A stretch of DNA of 64,000 nt from JAHRVQ01 sp963976815 (GCA_963976815.1 CAXBLU010000005.1:248001-312000), one strand, 5' to 3'. Positions 28,219 to 38,351 are shown, counted from the stretch's first letter. Notes: generated from the sequence alone by a model not told the origin. Numbers and translations: made by a program.

Positions 28219-30435
28219 ATGCTCTGGGTTATGCAAATACATCTTCGTCTTCTTAGTGCTGCAATTGGGCTGTTTCTTTTTGCCCTGGCGTTATGGCTGG
28301 CCCAGTCTGGCTTTAACAATATATTGGATTTCCGTCTGTTAGAGCGAATCCCCTTATCCACGGTGACAGGGGCCGTTAGCGGCGAGGTGCAGTTAAAGGG
28401 AACCGCCCTGGCGATCTCCACCACCACCTCACCCAAGACCAACACGGAATGTATCTACTACCGATATCTCGTGGAAAAAGAAGAGCGGGATTCTGACGGC
28501 AATACCTCCTGGCGGACGGTACGGGATGATCAGCAAGGATTGGACTTTACCCTGCTGGATCACAGCGGTGAGGCCCATATTAAGCTCGCCGCCTCGGTAT
28601 CTCGTATGGAGGTCAGCACACCTCAACTCCACCAGTCGAGAAGCGGTGATTACCGCTATACCGAATGGCGCCTTGACCCGAACGACACGGTAACAGTTTT
28701 CGGCTGGCTTGAAGATCAACAGCCACCCAGCGTAAATTTTTATGTCAGTGGGGATTACCTACCGATTCTCTCCACATTCGGTGCGGCTGCCGAAAGACGT
28801 GACATTGGTAGCGCGGCTCTATTCTGGCTGTGGGGCGGTATCACGGCCATGATTCTCGCTAGCCTTGCATTGATGGCCGTATTCCAGATACACAAGACCC
28901 TGGTCTTCCTGGTTACTATCTCTGTGAGCTGTATGATTTTATTGCTGCACTTTGGCTTCCAGAGCCTCGAACATGACGTAACAACAGGCTATCGGCAGAT
29001 TCAGACCCAGTATGACCGCAGCAAACAGGCACTCACAGAAGCCCAACGCAATGAAAGCGCAATCCTAAATTTCCTCCTGCGCAACCGCTATGAAATACAA
29101 ACCAGCCAGTTTCCTGAATCCCTATATGCCAGACTCAAAGGGTTAGATCATCCACCGCAGATCGAACTCACTCCGGTCCAGGAACAATTTGCCAAATCCC
29201 GCGCAAAACAGTTCACGCCTACCCAGGTCAGCGAATCCCTCATACTCATTCCAATTATGTTGGCCCTCGCCGCCCTGCTTGCCTGGTTTGCTATTCGACT
29301 GATCAGGATCAAGCGAATTCAGGAAAACCTGGCAACAACCAAAACCGCCGGCGTGACCTATGGATTAGCGGAGGTTGTTGGCGTTTTAAAATCTGAAACA
29401 GACGCGTCGTTATTCCAGGGCCCCGTTTCTAATGAGCCCTGCACCTGGTATCGGCACCTTGTCCAGGAGAAACGACGCTCGGGTAAAAACAGTAAGTGGG
29501 TGACCATCAGTGACGATACCAAGAAGCAACCCTTCCTGATTGAGGACGATGAAGGTCAATTGAGGGTTTTTCCCGGCCAGGCTGACATCATCACCAAACA
29601 CAAAAAGACTGAAAAACGCGGAGGACGCAAGTACACCGAATGGCGACTGTCCCCAGGAGATGAACTCTATCTGCTTGGCAAAGCCCGTATAGACAAAACC
29701 AAAGGCGATAGTCTGGTATTTGGTCACGACAAGGATTGCCCCTATATCATTGCCAACATCCCTGAATCTGAGGTGATGTTTCGCAAAGCGATCAATGGCA
29801 TGGCGCTGCTCAGTATCGGCGCCAGCCTGGTATTCCTCGGCGCAATCTGGCTGTGCGGCGTGAATGGCTCCTTCAGCTCAATAGACTTCCTTCAGGCAGC
29901 GGCGATCTCTCCTGCCTTCCTACTGCTGATTATTGGCATCATGATGTACAACGATCTGGTTTTTTTACAGCAGCGATGTGAGCGTAATTGGGCAAATATT
30001 CAGGTGTCTTTGAAAAAGCGATCCAATTTAGTTCCGCAGTTACAGGCTGTCGTAAAAGAGTATCTTAGCCACGAAAAACATCTACAAACGGGGCTCGCCC
30101 TGCTCAGAGAACGCAGTCAGCGAACGGAGAAGAACGAGGATATCGAAAAGTATATGGCGGCGGAACATGCCGCTATTGCAGAATTGTCAGCCCGGATTGA
30201 ACAATATCCTGACCTTAAGGGCACATTAATTGTTCAGGACTTCCACCGAAGACTGGTGGTACTGGAAAATGAGATTGCGCTGATTAGAAGTGGCTTTAAC
30301 AATTCCGTTGAACAGTATCTCACCAGAATTCAAACCTTCCCCGACAACTTGCTAGCGAAGAGCCTCGGTTTTAAAGCGAAAACCCAGCTTGAGTTTTCTG
30401 AGGCAGCCTACAAAATCCCCAAAGTAGCTTTGTAA
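28219..30435 (+). CDS. two GIDE-like modules fused to LemA domain, membrane protein
   Basis: A 738-residue membrane protein with a repeated layout. Residues about 8-28 are a membrane helix, then a GIDE-like module (SGEVQLKGTALAI, CIYYRYLVEKEE, TLLDHSGEAHIKLAA, RYTEWRLDPNDTVTVFGWL). Two hydrophobic segments and a cytoplasmic or periplasmic helix follow (about 195-300), another membrane helix (about 345-365), a second GIDE-like module (AEVVGVLKSE, CTWYRHLVQEKRR, FLIEDDEGQLRVFP, YTEWRLSPGDELYLLG), two more membrane helices (about 520-580) and a LemA domain (RCERNWANIQVSLKKRSNLV). GIDE domains occur in mitochondrial MUL1-type E3 ligases and bacterial membrane proteins; LemA function is unclear. 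A hairpin terminator follows. Confidence 0.8.
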   Translation: MLWVMQIHLRLLSAAIGLFLFALALWLAQSGFNNILDFRLLERIPLSTVTGAVSGEVQLKGTALAISTTTSPKTNTECIYYRYLVEKEERDSDGNTSWRTVRDDQQGLDFTLLDHSGEAHIKLAASVSRMEVSTPQLHQSRSGDYRYTEWRLDPNDTVTVFGWLEDQQPPSVNFYVSGDYLPILSTFGAAAERRDIGSAALFWLWGGITAMILASLALMAVFQIHKTLVFLVTISVSCMILLLHFGFQSLEHDVTTGYRQIQTQYDRSKQALTEAQRNESAILNFLLRNRYEIQTSQFPESLYARLKGLDHPPQIELTPVQEQFAKSRAKQFTPTQVSESLILIPIMLALAALLAWFAIRLIRIKRIQENLATTKTAGVTYGLAEVVGVLKSETDASLFQGPVSNEPCTWYRHLVQEKRRSGKNSKWVTISDDTKKQPFLIEDDEGQLRVFPGQADIITKHKKTEKRGGRKYTEWRLSPGDELYLLGKARIDKTKGDSLVFGHDKDCPYIIANIPESEVMFRKAINGMALLSIGASLVFLGAIWLCGVNGSFSSIDFLQAAAISPAFLLLIIGIMMYNDLVFLQQRCERNWANIQVSLKKRSNLVPQLQAVVKEYLSHEKHLQTGLALLRERSQRTEKNEDIEKYMAAEHAAIAELSARIEQYPDLKGTLIVQDFHRRLVVLENEIALIRSGFNNSVEQYLTRIQTFPDNLLAKSLGFKAKTQLEFSEAAYKIPKVAL

Positions 30436-30461
30436 GCAAAGCAGCTAACTAAAATTTAGAC

Positions 30462-30493
30462 AAAAAAAGGGTGGCTAATGCCACCCTTTTTTT
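30462..30493. terminator. bidirectional rho-independent terminator
   Basis: A run of seven A, the stem GGGTGGC / GCCACCC with a TAAT loop, and a run of seven T. The symmetry lets it end both the GIDE-LemA transcript on the plus strand and the large TonB-receptor transcript on the minus strand. Confidence 0.92.
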
Positions 30494-30522
30494 GAGCTTC
30501 TTACGTATCTAAATAAGGATAC

Positions 30523-33500
30523 TTATAAAGCGATCTCAATACCTACACGAACTTCCCAGAGAGACTGGTTTTCGTTCAGGTCGTTGACGTCTACGTTGCT
30601 AAAGTTGCTGTAGACATACTGGCCATTGGCGTTGATTGCTGCCGAAACCACTTGCTGTGAGAAGAACTGCTGGTCATTAGCTTGACCCCAGTCATCATTC
30701 AACATGTTAGTCAGGTTGTAGATCTTAAGGAATGCTTTGCCTGTAACCCCATCAACAAACGTGGGTAGTTCTTGATCGATGCGGAAGTCAGCACGATAGC
30801 TCCACTTGGCGTGGGTCTGGTTACGATCAACAAAGCCTGTACCTAGATCTTCTTTATCGGCAAACGCGAAGAACGCAGCCTGATCAAAGGCTGGATCAAA
30901 TACAACATTTGGATCGTTTGGACCAGTTGGTACGTACAGCAGGTGACGACCGAAGAATCCATCACCTTCTAAAGCACCACCGCCCATGACATAGCTTTGA
31001 GCCTGACCTTCAGAGGCGAAAGCGTAGAGTGTTGCACGGGTTGTCAGACCTTCGAAGAAGTCCCGGGCGTAAACTGCACGGAACGTGAAGCGATGTGGCA
31101 CAACGTAGTTAGAATCACCAAGACCTGGATCGTTAACATTCAATGTTGCAACGTTATCGAAGTTAGATCCCGCTACCGAACTGGTCATTGGGCTAACATC
31201 TTCTGCCGCTGTATAGGCGTATCCACCGAACAACTCAAGACCGAAGTCGAAGTCTTTCTGGAAAGACACAGACAAGCTGTGTGCTGCGCCATCATCTTCG
31301 GCATTGGTCAACATATAGTTGTCCGCACCATTGGTGAAGTCATAGATAGGTTGGCCGAGAATCGTGGTACCAACAATTGTCTGAGACACATCAACATAAG
31401 TCGCTGCATCGCGTTGCTTGGAATAGAGGTAATCGACATCCATGACAACGTCACCCCAGGGAAGATCGTAAGTCGCGCCTAAGGCAACTTTCAATTCACC
31501 GGGCTGGTCATAGTCAGGATCTAGCAGAACAACACTTCGAGTAGAAGCCGCTGCCGCAGTAGTGCTAGCCACCTGATCAAACAGAGCTTGAGGTGCTGCA
31601 CGACCTGGACCAGTAGTACCCTGGAGTGGAATCGTGCCATCCAACACTGAAAGTGCACTATTAAAGTTATCCAGTCTGGTCTGTACGTTGGTAATGCCGT
31701 CATTGCTGTAGGAATTAGAAATCCATACGAACGGATTACCGCCGGAGTAGACACCAAGGCCACCGCGAATCGAGAGATCAGTACGTGGTTCCCAGGTAAA
31801 GCCAAACCGTGGCATTAGGATATCAAGCCCATCGATGTTGTCGTCATTACGCAGACCACCGTTGGCTGTCGTGAATGCCTGGTTGAATACTGGCGTATCG
31901 TCTGTTTCAAACCGATCGTAACGCAGGCCAAAAACCAGAGTCAGATCATGTTCGGCAAGCAACCACTCATCCTGGATGAAGTAGCTATGCTGGATATTTT
32001 CGTAAGATGCAGCTGCATCGCTAGCATTGTTGGTCGCGCCACCACTTCCGTAGTAGATACGTGAAGGGCGACCCAGTTCGAATTTATCGATACCGGATGT
32101 GCCACAACTAGCATCGTCGAATCGACCCTGTGCGGTTAAAGCCGCACATGCTGCAGAGTTACCAGCTGAATCGTCAAAGAAATCATATTCACCACCTTGA
32201 GAGTGCTGAACAAACAGATTGAAAACATCAACTGCTTCCTGCTCGTAGCCAGCTGTAATGACGTGGTCGCCCCACAGATAGTTACCAATTACACGGAAGT
32301 AGTCAGACTCGTAGTTCAACTGGTTAGCTTGACGGGAGTCATCTGCACCGAGGTAAACAGTATTACCGCCTGGCAAGCTGATTTGGAAATCGCCGAAGTC
32401 ACCTGGACCTCTGGTGATCTGTGAATCGTTCATCTGGTTGTTGCTCCAGTAAACCTCTGTGCTAAAAGCATCAGTCCACTGAGAGTTCAGTTTTAGAGTA
32501 TAAGTTTCAGACTCTGCACCCTTGGTGTAGTAGTGATTAGAAAACTCAAATTCGTTAGCGTCACTATCAGAAGCGCGATCTTCAAAACCATCAAAGTAGT
32601 TATAGACAAAGGATGCACGATGATCATCGTTAATCGCCCAGTCTAAACGTACCATGTACTTTTCGTTTTCCTGTTTACCGTCTGGTGCACTACCGCCAGT
32701 GTTGTAGTTGTAAACATTCTGCGCGATGTTATTGATGCGGTCGAAATCAGTCTGACTCAACCATGGACGCTCGATACCGTTGCCGGAACCTGCAAAGCCT
32801 TGACCAATAAATTCAGGCTCATCGGATTTTTCATAAGCACCAAAGATAAACAGCGTGTCTTGGATCAGTGGTCCACCGACTGTAAAGCCCCACTTGTCTT
32901 CGGTGTAGTCTGGAGGAGACACATCTGGCTGACCGTCTATGGTCTCACCACGGTAGTCATTTGAAGTGTATTCGTAGAAGACATTACCGTGCCACTCGTT
33001 TGTGCCACTCTTGGTTACAGCGTTGATGTTACAAGCGGAGAAACCACCGTAAGTCACATCAAACGGTGCAAGCTCAACAGAAACCTGCTCAATCGCATCG
33101 TAAGGGAAAGGTTGACCCGTTGCAGTAGCGTAACCATTGTCGTTCAGACCGAATCGGTCGTTATAGCTCACACCGTCAAGGGTGACACTATTAAAACGTG
33201 GATGCTTACCAGCACAGTTGATAGAACTACCATCCTGGTCGAGGTTGATTCGAGGATCAATCGTATAAACTTCAACGATGTCTCGGTTAAGGGCAACCGC
33301 AGTTTCCAAATCGTAGTTTGAAAAGTTTGCAGAAGGTCCGGCTGCTACATCAGCAAATCCAGACGCATTACCATAGGCAATGACTTCTTCCATTTCTGGA
33401 ACCGATTTGTCGATCGTTAGACTGTAGATATCACCCAGAGCAATCGACGGTACAGTTACTTCCTGACCAGTGCTAGTTGTGATTGTATAAGGGCCACCTA

Positions 33501-33735
33501 CAGGCAAACGAGCCGCGTAGAAGTTACCTTGTTCATTAGTAGTGTACTGACGCGTAGCACCGGTTCTGGTATCGCGAATAGTCACGGTTGCATTGGCAAC
33601 AGCTGCGCCGCTATCAACCAACTTGCCACGAATTGCACTTGTTGTATCCGCTGCCTGAAGCCCTAAGGGCGACAGAAAAGCAAACATCAACACGACCCTG
33701 CACAGGTTTTTCAACCCGGTAGAAGGAATCTTCAT
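30523..33735 (-). CDS. TonB-dependent receptor, Oar-like, with carboxypeptidase-regulatory domain
   Basis: A 1070-residue outer-membrane receptor. After a signal peptide ending LGLQAADTTS come a carboxypeptidase-regulatory-like domain (AIRGKLVDSGAAVANATVTI, TTNEQGNFYAARLPVGGPY in parts), a plug domain (RFNSVTLDGVSYNDRFGLN, VSVELAPFDVTYGGFSACNINAVTKSG) and a long beta-barrel with many D/N/Y-rich loops. This resembles OmpA-related receptors (Oar) of Myxococcus and marine bacteria. ATG 33735 follows GGGAGAGGAC. It stands alone between a terminator and cysZ, so no ligand can be inferred. Confidence 0.9.
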   Translation of the reverse strand: MKIPSTGLKNLCRVVLMFAFLSPLGLQAADTTSAIRGKLVDSGAAVANATVTIRDTRTGATRQYTTNEQGNFYAARLPVGGPYTITTSTGQEVTVPSIALGDIYSLTIDKSVPEMEEVIAYGNASGFADVAAGPSANFSNYDLETAVALNRDIVEVYTIDPRINLDQDGSSINCAGKHPRFNSVTLDGVSYNDRFGLNDNGYATATGQPFPYDAIEQVSVELAPFDVTYGGFSACNINAVTKSGTNEWHGNVFYEYTSNDYRGETIDGQPDVSPPDYTEDKWGFTVGGPLIQDTLFIFGAYEKSDEPEFIGQGFAGSGNGIERPWLSQTDFDRINNIAQNVYNYNTGGSAPDGKQENEKYMVRLDWAINDDHRASFVYNYFDGFEDRASDSDANEFEFSNHYYTKGAESETYTLKLNSQWTDAFSTEVYWSNNQMNDSQITRGPGDFGDFQISLPGGNTVYLGADDSRQANQLNYESDYFRVIGNYLWGDHVITAGYEQEAVDVFNLFVQHSQGGEYDFFDDSAGNSAACAALTAQGRFDDASCGTSGIDKFELGRPSRIYYGSGGATNNASDAAASYENIQHSYFIQDEWLLAEHDLTLVFGLRYDRFETDDTPVFNQAFTTANGGLRNDDNIDGLDILMPRFGFTWEPRTDLSIRGGLGVYSGGNPFVWISNSYSNDGITNVQTRLDNFNSALSVLDGTIPLQGTTGPGRAAPQALFDQVASTTAAAASTRSVVLLDPDYDQPGELKVALGATYDLPWGDVVMDVDYLYSKQRDAATYVDVSQTIVGTTILGQPIYDFTNGADNYMLTNAEDDGAAHSLSVSFQKDFDFGLELFGGYAYTAAEDVSPMTSSVAGSNFDNVATLNVNDPGLGDSNYVVPHRFTFRAVYARDFFEGLTTRATLYAFASEGQAQSYVMGGGALEGDGFFGRHLLYVPTGPNDPNVVFDPAFDQAAFFAFADKEDLGTGFVDRNQTHAKWSYRADFRIDQELPTFVDGVTGKAFLKIYNLTNMLNDDWGQANDQQFFSQQVVSAAINANGQYVYSNFSNVDVNDLNENQSLWEVRVGIEIAL

Positions 33736-33954
33736 GTCCTCTCCCATTGAATGGTTAGTAGTAAAGTTTTTTGAGTTTTTGGACCGGTTGATCTGTCGTG
33801 ATTCATTGTCATTATTAGGTCGACTTCTCGGATCTCTATTGACGAGCCTTACCGGCGTGTTGCAGCGCACATTGTAATCGTTATAAATTAAGATTGCGTT
33901 AACCAGCGGGAGAAAAGTTCACTTTTTTTTCAATTTTTTGAGTAGCTGCCCAAA

Positions 33955-34686
33955 TCACCGATCTGGAGTCGGCTTCGAGCCTGTGGATAAGTGTGTCACC
34001 CATAGGACAGTACCGCCTGCAACGGCAATTGGGATTAGAAATAGGTTCACAATTGGAATGGCGAGTAGAAAGTAAACCACCAGGCCAAACATCAGTGCCT
34101 GCAGCTTTGAACGGCCCAATCGAACCCTTAGGGCCTGGAAACTGAGCTGATTATTGTCCGCCCCGTAATCCGCATACTGGATCGCCATCATCCAGGCGCC
34201 AAAGAGAATCCAGATAAAAGGGGCAATGGCGTTGAAAACCGGGATAACAGAAAGCACCAGCAACCCCAGCAGCCGGGGTAAAAGATATAACAGTTTACTG
34301 AATTCCCTGGCGACAGACCGGCCAAGAATGACCATCAAACCCGGCGAGGCACGCACCAGACCCGGCACAAGCCGCTCTTCAACCTTCTCCGCCAGAATCG
34401 AATTGAAGGGTGACGATATAATGTTGGCAATAATCGTGAACAGGTAAATTCCAATCGCAAAGATAATCACCGCTGCAAGGAAACTGAGGAAACCCGCTAA
34501 AAAAGCCAGCCAATCGGGCAACCAGCCCGAGATCCATGCAGCAAGCGCATCGTACTGCCCTACCCCGTAATACATGACGACACTGAGCACCACTATATTA
34601 ATGAACAACGGGATCAGTACATATTGTCGCAGGCCCGGCTTGCGAACCAACCTGAATCCTTCAAAGAAACAATCAATTCCATTCAT
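33955..34686 (-). CDS. cysZ: CysZ-like sulfate transporter (EI24 family)
   Basis: A 243-residue inner-membrane protein of the CysZ/EI24 family. Hydrophobic segments occur near residues 25-45, 62-95, 140-165 and 205-230. The family motif FFEGFRLVRKPGLRQYVLIPL is visible in pieces, as are ANIISSPFNSILAEKVE and PVFNAIAPFIW. CysZ imports sulfate for cysteine synthesis. No other sulfur-assimilation gene is next to it, so the assignment rests on the sequence alone. Confidence 0.85.
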   Translation of the reverse strand: MNGIDCFFEGFRLVRKPGLRQYVLIPLFINIVVLSVVMYYGVGQYDALAAWISGWLPDWLAFLAGFLSFLAAVIIFAIGIYLFTIIANIISSPFNSILAEKVEERLVPGLVRASPGLMVILGRSVAREFSKLLYLLPRLLGLLVLSVIPVFNAIAPFIWILFGAWMMAIQYADYGADNNQLSFQALRVRLGRSKLQALMFGLVVYFLLAIPIVNLFLIPIAVAGGTVLWVTHLSTGSKPTPDR

Positions 34687-34762
34687 GCTTTAATTGTACA
34701 CTTTTGATTTACTAACTGAAAAAGCCCAACACACTAAAGACCAACTTCCCAAAGGGGGATCG

Positions 34763-35620
34763 ATGAAAGAGTTTAAAGGAAAGGTTGCCGTTGTTACGGG
34801 CGCCGCGAGTGGCATTGGCTACGCATTGGCAGAAAAGTGCCTAGCTGAAGGCATGCATGTGGTCATGGCAGACATCGAACAGGCTGCCTTAGAAAGCGCT
34901 GCTGAAAAACTCTCTGCGGGTGGCAACAACTCGATCTTAAAGGTCCAAGCGGATGTCAGCATCGAAGCAGAAATCGTCAAGATTAAAGACAAAACCATCG
35001 AAGAGTTCGGCGCGGTTCACCTGCTATTTAACAATGCCGGCGTAGGCGGTGGCGGGAACAGCTGGCAAGCCACTAAAAAAGACTGGGAGTGGGTACTTGG
35101 GGTTAACCTGTGGAGCGTCATCTATGGTGCCCAGACCTTTGTCCCGCAAATGATTGCCCAGGATACCGAATGCCATATCGTCAATACCGCATCCGTCGCG
35201 GGACTGATCGGTGGCAGCACCAATGCCGCCTATTCCGTAACAAAACATGGGGTGGTTGCCTTTACCGAGAATTTTTACGGGGATCTTCGCACCGAGGGCA
35301 CAAAAATTGGCACATCCGTGCTTTGCCCGGGATTTGTTAACACCAATATCTTTGATTCGGGGCGGAATCGCCCCGAACATCTGAGTAATGATGTTGAACC
35401 CGCAGCTCCCAGCGAAGAGGACCAGGAGAGAATTGCAATGTTCAAGGAAATCCTCAAACAGGGCCTGCAGCCGGCGCAAATTGCGGATATCGTCTTCGAG
35501 GCTATTCGGAATAATCAGCTGTATATCCTCACGCACGAGCAGTTCGCCGATATGATCACGGAGCGCGCAAACAATATTATAAAGGGCATCAATCCTGGAG
35601 AAATTACCCTACCTGTCTAG
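34763..35620 (+). CDS. short-chain dehydrogenase/reductase (SDR)
   Basis: A 285-residue classical SDR with TGAASGIG, NNAGVGGG, the catalytic serine in NTASVAGL, and YSVTKHGVV with Tyr and Lys. The C-terminus (FADMITERANNIIKGINPG) is like that of the SDR family with unknown hydrophobic substrates. Start ATG 34763 is preceded by AAAGGGGGATCG; the frame is open further upstream without homology. It is divergent from cysZ. Confidence 0.88.
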   Translation: MKEFKGKVAVVTGAASGIGYALAEKCLAEGMHVVMADIEQAALESAAEKLSAGGNNSILKVQADVSIEAEIVKIKDKTIEEFGAVHLLFNNAGVGGGGNSWQATKKDWEWVLGVNLWSVIYGAQTFVPQMIAQDTECHIVNTASVAGLIGGSTNAAYSVTKHGVVAFTENFYGDLRTEGTKIGTSVLCPGFVNTNIFDSGRNRPEHLSNDVEPAAPSEEDQERIAMFKEILKQGLQPAQIADIVFEAIRNNQLYILTHEQFADMITERANNIIKGINPGEITLPV

Positions 35621-35643
35621 GCAGCAAATTTAGGCAGCAGGGG

Positions 35644-36348
35644 TTATTTGGTGTAGACAGACATAAAGTTGTCCTGATGGGGCATGTCTGTTTTTGCCAT
35701 CGCCTTTCGAAAGGCATCAAGATCGAGTGGTAATCGAATTTGCTGAATCACGGTGTTGCCTGATTCAATTTCCAAAACCACATACTCCGAATATGGCAGA
35801 CCTATTGGCGGAATCACATTCGCCTCGGCAAAGGGCACGGCTGTGCTCCCGACGTTAATCGCGACCCCTTCCCTGACATAACGCACCAATGGCACATGGG
35901 TATGCCCCGCCAGCATGACCGACGCTTGAGACTCCGAAAGCCAACGATTGATGTCCTCCATTGGGGTTTCCGCCACAAGGCCTTCCGTATTCGCTTCCGG
36001 CGAGCCGTGGACCATCAACAACCTCAGATGCTCCACTTCTTCAATTCGACTCAAAGGCAGTGCCGCCAGCCATTCGAGTTGATCCGCCCGCAACTTACTC
36101 CGGGTCCAATCCTCTAGATCCCGAAGAAACGGTAGTGAGGGGTTCTCATCCAGGGTGTCGTGATTACCGCGGACCGTGGGAATCCCCTGCTCACGCAATA
36201 AATCGACCACCTCAACCGGCTGAGGCCCCATATCAATAACATCACCGAGGCAGACTATTCTATCAACGCCCCTGACCTTACAGTCAGCCAAAACCGTTTC
36301 CAGAGCCGTTAAACATGAGTGAAGATCTGAGATAAATGCAATTTTCAT
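35644..36348 (-). CDS. calcineurin-like metallophosphoesterase
   Basis: A 234-residue metallophosphoesterase. It opens with the metal-binding AFISDLHSC, then VCLGDVIDMGP, VRGNHDT, LLMVHGSPE and LAGHTHVPLVR, which are the five calcineurin blocks of YfcE/MJ0936-type phosphodiesterases. INVGSTAVPF is also typical. I set the start at ATG 36348, directly before the first strand. It probably hydrolyses a phosphodiester or nucleotide; the natural substrate is unknown. Confidence 0.9.
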   Translation of the reverse strand: MKIAFISDLHSCLTALETVLADCKVRGVDRIVCLGDVIDMGPQPVEVVDLLREQGIPTVRGNHDTLDENPSLPFLRDLEDWTRSKLRADQLEWLAALPLSRIEEVEHLRLLMVHGSPEANTEGLVAETPMEDINRWLSESQASVMLAGHTHVPLVRYVREGVAINVGSTAVPFAEANVIPPIGLPYSEYVVLEIESGNTVIQQIRLPLDLDAFRKAMAKTDMPHQDNFMSVYTK

Positions 36349-36489
36349 TTGTAGATAATAATGCAGATCGTTAGAATCGCCACCCCCTTTTCCCAACACC
36401 AGCCCAACCCGGCCCCAATCTCTGTTGAGATGCGTATTTATCTACGTCGTGGGTTCGGACTAGCTTCGCCTTCTTGATCTGGTTAGCTT

Positions 36490-37485
36490 ATGAAACACGT
36501 TGTGGTCAAAGATCTTTGTAAACAGTTCCTGGTGGCCGAGCGCCAAGCAGGGTTTGTCGGCTCCCTAAAAGGTTTGTTTAAACGCACATATCGGCGAGTA
36601 GACGCCCTCGATCATATCGGTTTTGAATTGGATCGCGGCGAACTGGTGGGCTATATCGGCCCTAACGGCGCAGGCAAGTCCACCACCATCAAAATCCTCT
36701 CGGGCATTCTTGTGCCCGACAGCGGCGTCTGTACCGTGGCGGGCATTACCCCCTGGCTCGATCGAGCCCAACATGTCGCCAATATTGGTGTTGTGTTTGG
36801 CCAGCGCACCCAGCTCTGGTGGGATCTACCGGTGATCGAATCATTTGATCTGCTGCGGGACATCTACCGGGTTGCCCCCAACCTCTATCAACAACGATTA
36901 GATGAGCTGGTATCGATATTGGATCTTACGCCACTCCTGAACACGCCAGTTCGCCAGCTATCCCTGGGGCAACGCATGCGTTGTGACCTTGTTGCGTCAT
37001 TACTGCACGGCCCTGATGTGTTGTTTCTCGATGAGCCTACCATCGGCCTGGATGCGACATCCAAATTTGCCGTGCGGGATTTTGTAAAACGACTCAATCA
37101 AGACTTTGAGGTCACCGTCATTCTCACCACCCATGATATGGATGACATTGAAGCTCTGTGCCAGCGCATTATTATTCTGGGTAACGGTCATATCCTAAAT
37201 GACAGCAGCTTAAGCGAGCTACGATCCAACATTTCGACTGAGCGGCGTATCAAACTCGAACTGCAGAATGCAACTCCCGACTTCAATATTGAGCATGCCA
37301 GGGTCGTCGCACTGGAGGGTAACACCCTGGAGCTCGCCTTCGACCCGGACGTCATTTCTTCAGCGGCGCTGATTTCTAATATTGTCGCCAACCACGCAGT
37401 CCAGGATCTATTGGTCGAAAACCCACCTATTGAAAACCTTATCTCTGAACTCTACGCCAGCAACAACATCAAGGCAGAGTCTTAA
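36490..37485 (+). CDS. ABC transporter ATP-binding protein
   Basis: A 331-residue ATPase of an ABC-2-type exporter. Walker A is GPNGAGKST near residue 58, the Q-loop region is VFGQRTQLWWDLPV, the signature is LSLGQRMRCDL, Walker B is VLFLDEPTIGLD and the switch is TTHDMDD. The RTQLWWDLPV feature and a C-terminal extension after residue 240 are typical of ATPases paired with DUF990-type permeases. Its TAA stop overlaps the first ATG of the following permease (TAATG), so the three genes form an operon. Confidence 0.92.
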   Translation: MKHVVVKDLCKQFLVAERQAGFVGSLKGLFKRTYRRVDALDHIGFELDRGELVGYIGPNGAGKSTTIKILSGILVPDSGVCTVAGITPWLDRAQHVANIGVVFGQRTQLWWDLPVIESFDLLRDIYRVAPNLYQQRLDELVSILDLTPLLNTPVRQLSLGQRMRCDLVASLLHGPDVLFLDEPTIGLDATSKFAVRDFVKRLNQDFEVTVILTTHDMDDIEALCQRIIILGNGHILNDSSLSELRSNISTERRIKLELQNATPDFNIEHARVVALEGNTLELAFDPDVISSAALISNIVANHAVQDLLVENPPIENLISELYASNNIKAES

Positions 37486-38342
37486 TGTCAGCCCTGATGT
37501 CAGCCCTAATGTCAGGCATGACACATTGGCACCCCTACTGGGCTGTGGTTGTAGCCCGGTATAGAACACTGCTGCAATACCGTGCTGCGGCGTTTGCTGG
37601 ATTTGTCACCCAGCTTTTCTGGGGTGCGATCCGCTTAATGGTGTTGTTGGCATTTTTTGAACTAGCGCCGGATGACCAACCCATGACGGTGGTGCAGATC
37701 GCCGCCTACGTCTGGCTCGGCCAGGCATTGCTGGCGGTATTCCCCTGGAACGTCGACGGCGAAATTGCAGAAATGATTCGCTCCGGCGCTGTCTCCTATG
37801 AACTGACCCGACCCCTGAACCTCTACTGGTTTTGGTTTGCCCGCACCATTGCCTTACGCACAGCGCCAACAACATTACGCTGTTTACCGATGTTAGTGTT
37901 TGCAATGTTGATCCTGCCAGCATTGGGTCTAGATAAATGGGCGCTCACGCCTCCACCGGATTGGATCGCCGGAATCGGATTTCTCGCTTCACAAACCCTT
38001 GGCTTATTACTCGCCTGTGCAATGACAATGATCATGCATGTTGTGTTGATCTGGTCGATCAGCGGCGATGGCATCAACCGCATATTCCCCTCCATTGCGA
38101 TGGTACTATCCGGCAATATCCTACCCCTGCCCCTCTTCCCCGATTGGCTTCAGGGCTTTTTAGAATTGCAGCCGTTTCAAGGTCTGATTGATGTGCCCTT
38201 CAGGATTTACGCGGGCAATATCACCGGCAGTGACATCATCGTCGAGCTGATCCAACAACTGGTTTGGACCATCCTGTTTATTGCCGCTGGCTACTGGTCA
38301 CTGAATCGTATTCGTCGGCGCCTTGTCGTCCAGGGAGGCTAG
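37485..38342 (+). CDS. ABC-2 type permease (DUF990-like), first subunit
   Basis: A 285-residue permease with about six hydrophobic segments (around residues 30-55, 70-85, 120-145, 155-185, 195-220, 255-275). The opening WAVVVARYRTLLQYRAAAFAGFVTQLFWG is typical in parts of the ABC-2 DUF990 family. Its N-terminus is encoded by three successive 12-base units, giving MSALMSALMSG and three possible starts at 37485, 37497 and 37509. It works with the ATPase upstream and the second permease downstream; the exported substrate is unknown. Confidence 0.87.
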   Translation: MSALMSALMSGMTHWHPYWAVVVARYRTLLQYRAAAFAGFVTQLFWGAIRLMVLLAFFELAPDDQPMTVVQIAAYVWLGQALLAVFPWNVDGEIAEMIRSGAVSYELTRPLNLYWFWFARTIALRTAPTTLRCLPMLVFAMLILPALGLDKWALTPPPDWIAGIGFLASQTLGLLLACAMTMIMHVVLIWSISGDGINRIFPSIAMVLSGNILPLPLFPDWLQGFLELQPFQGLIDVPFRIYAGNITGSDIIVELIQQLVWTILFIAAGYWSLNRIRRRLVVQGG

Positions 38343-38351
38343 GAGCAGACC

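Noticed and set aside
30997..31482. A 161-residue plus-strand open frame inside the Oar-like receptor gene
   Set aside because: It is antisense to a complete TonB receptor, has no family motif and reflects codon bias of the real gene.
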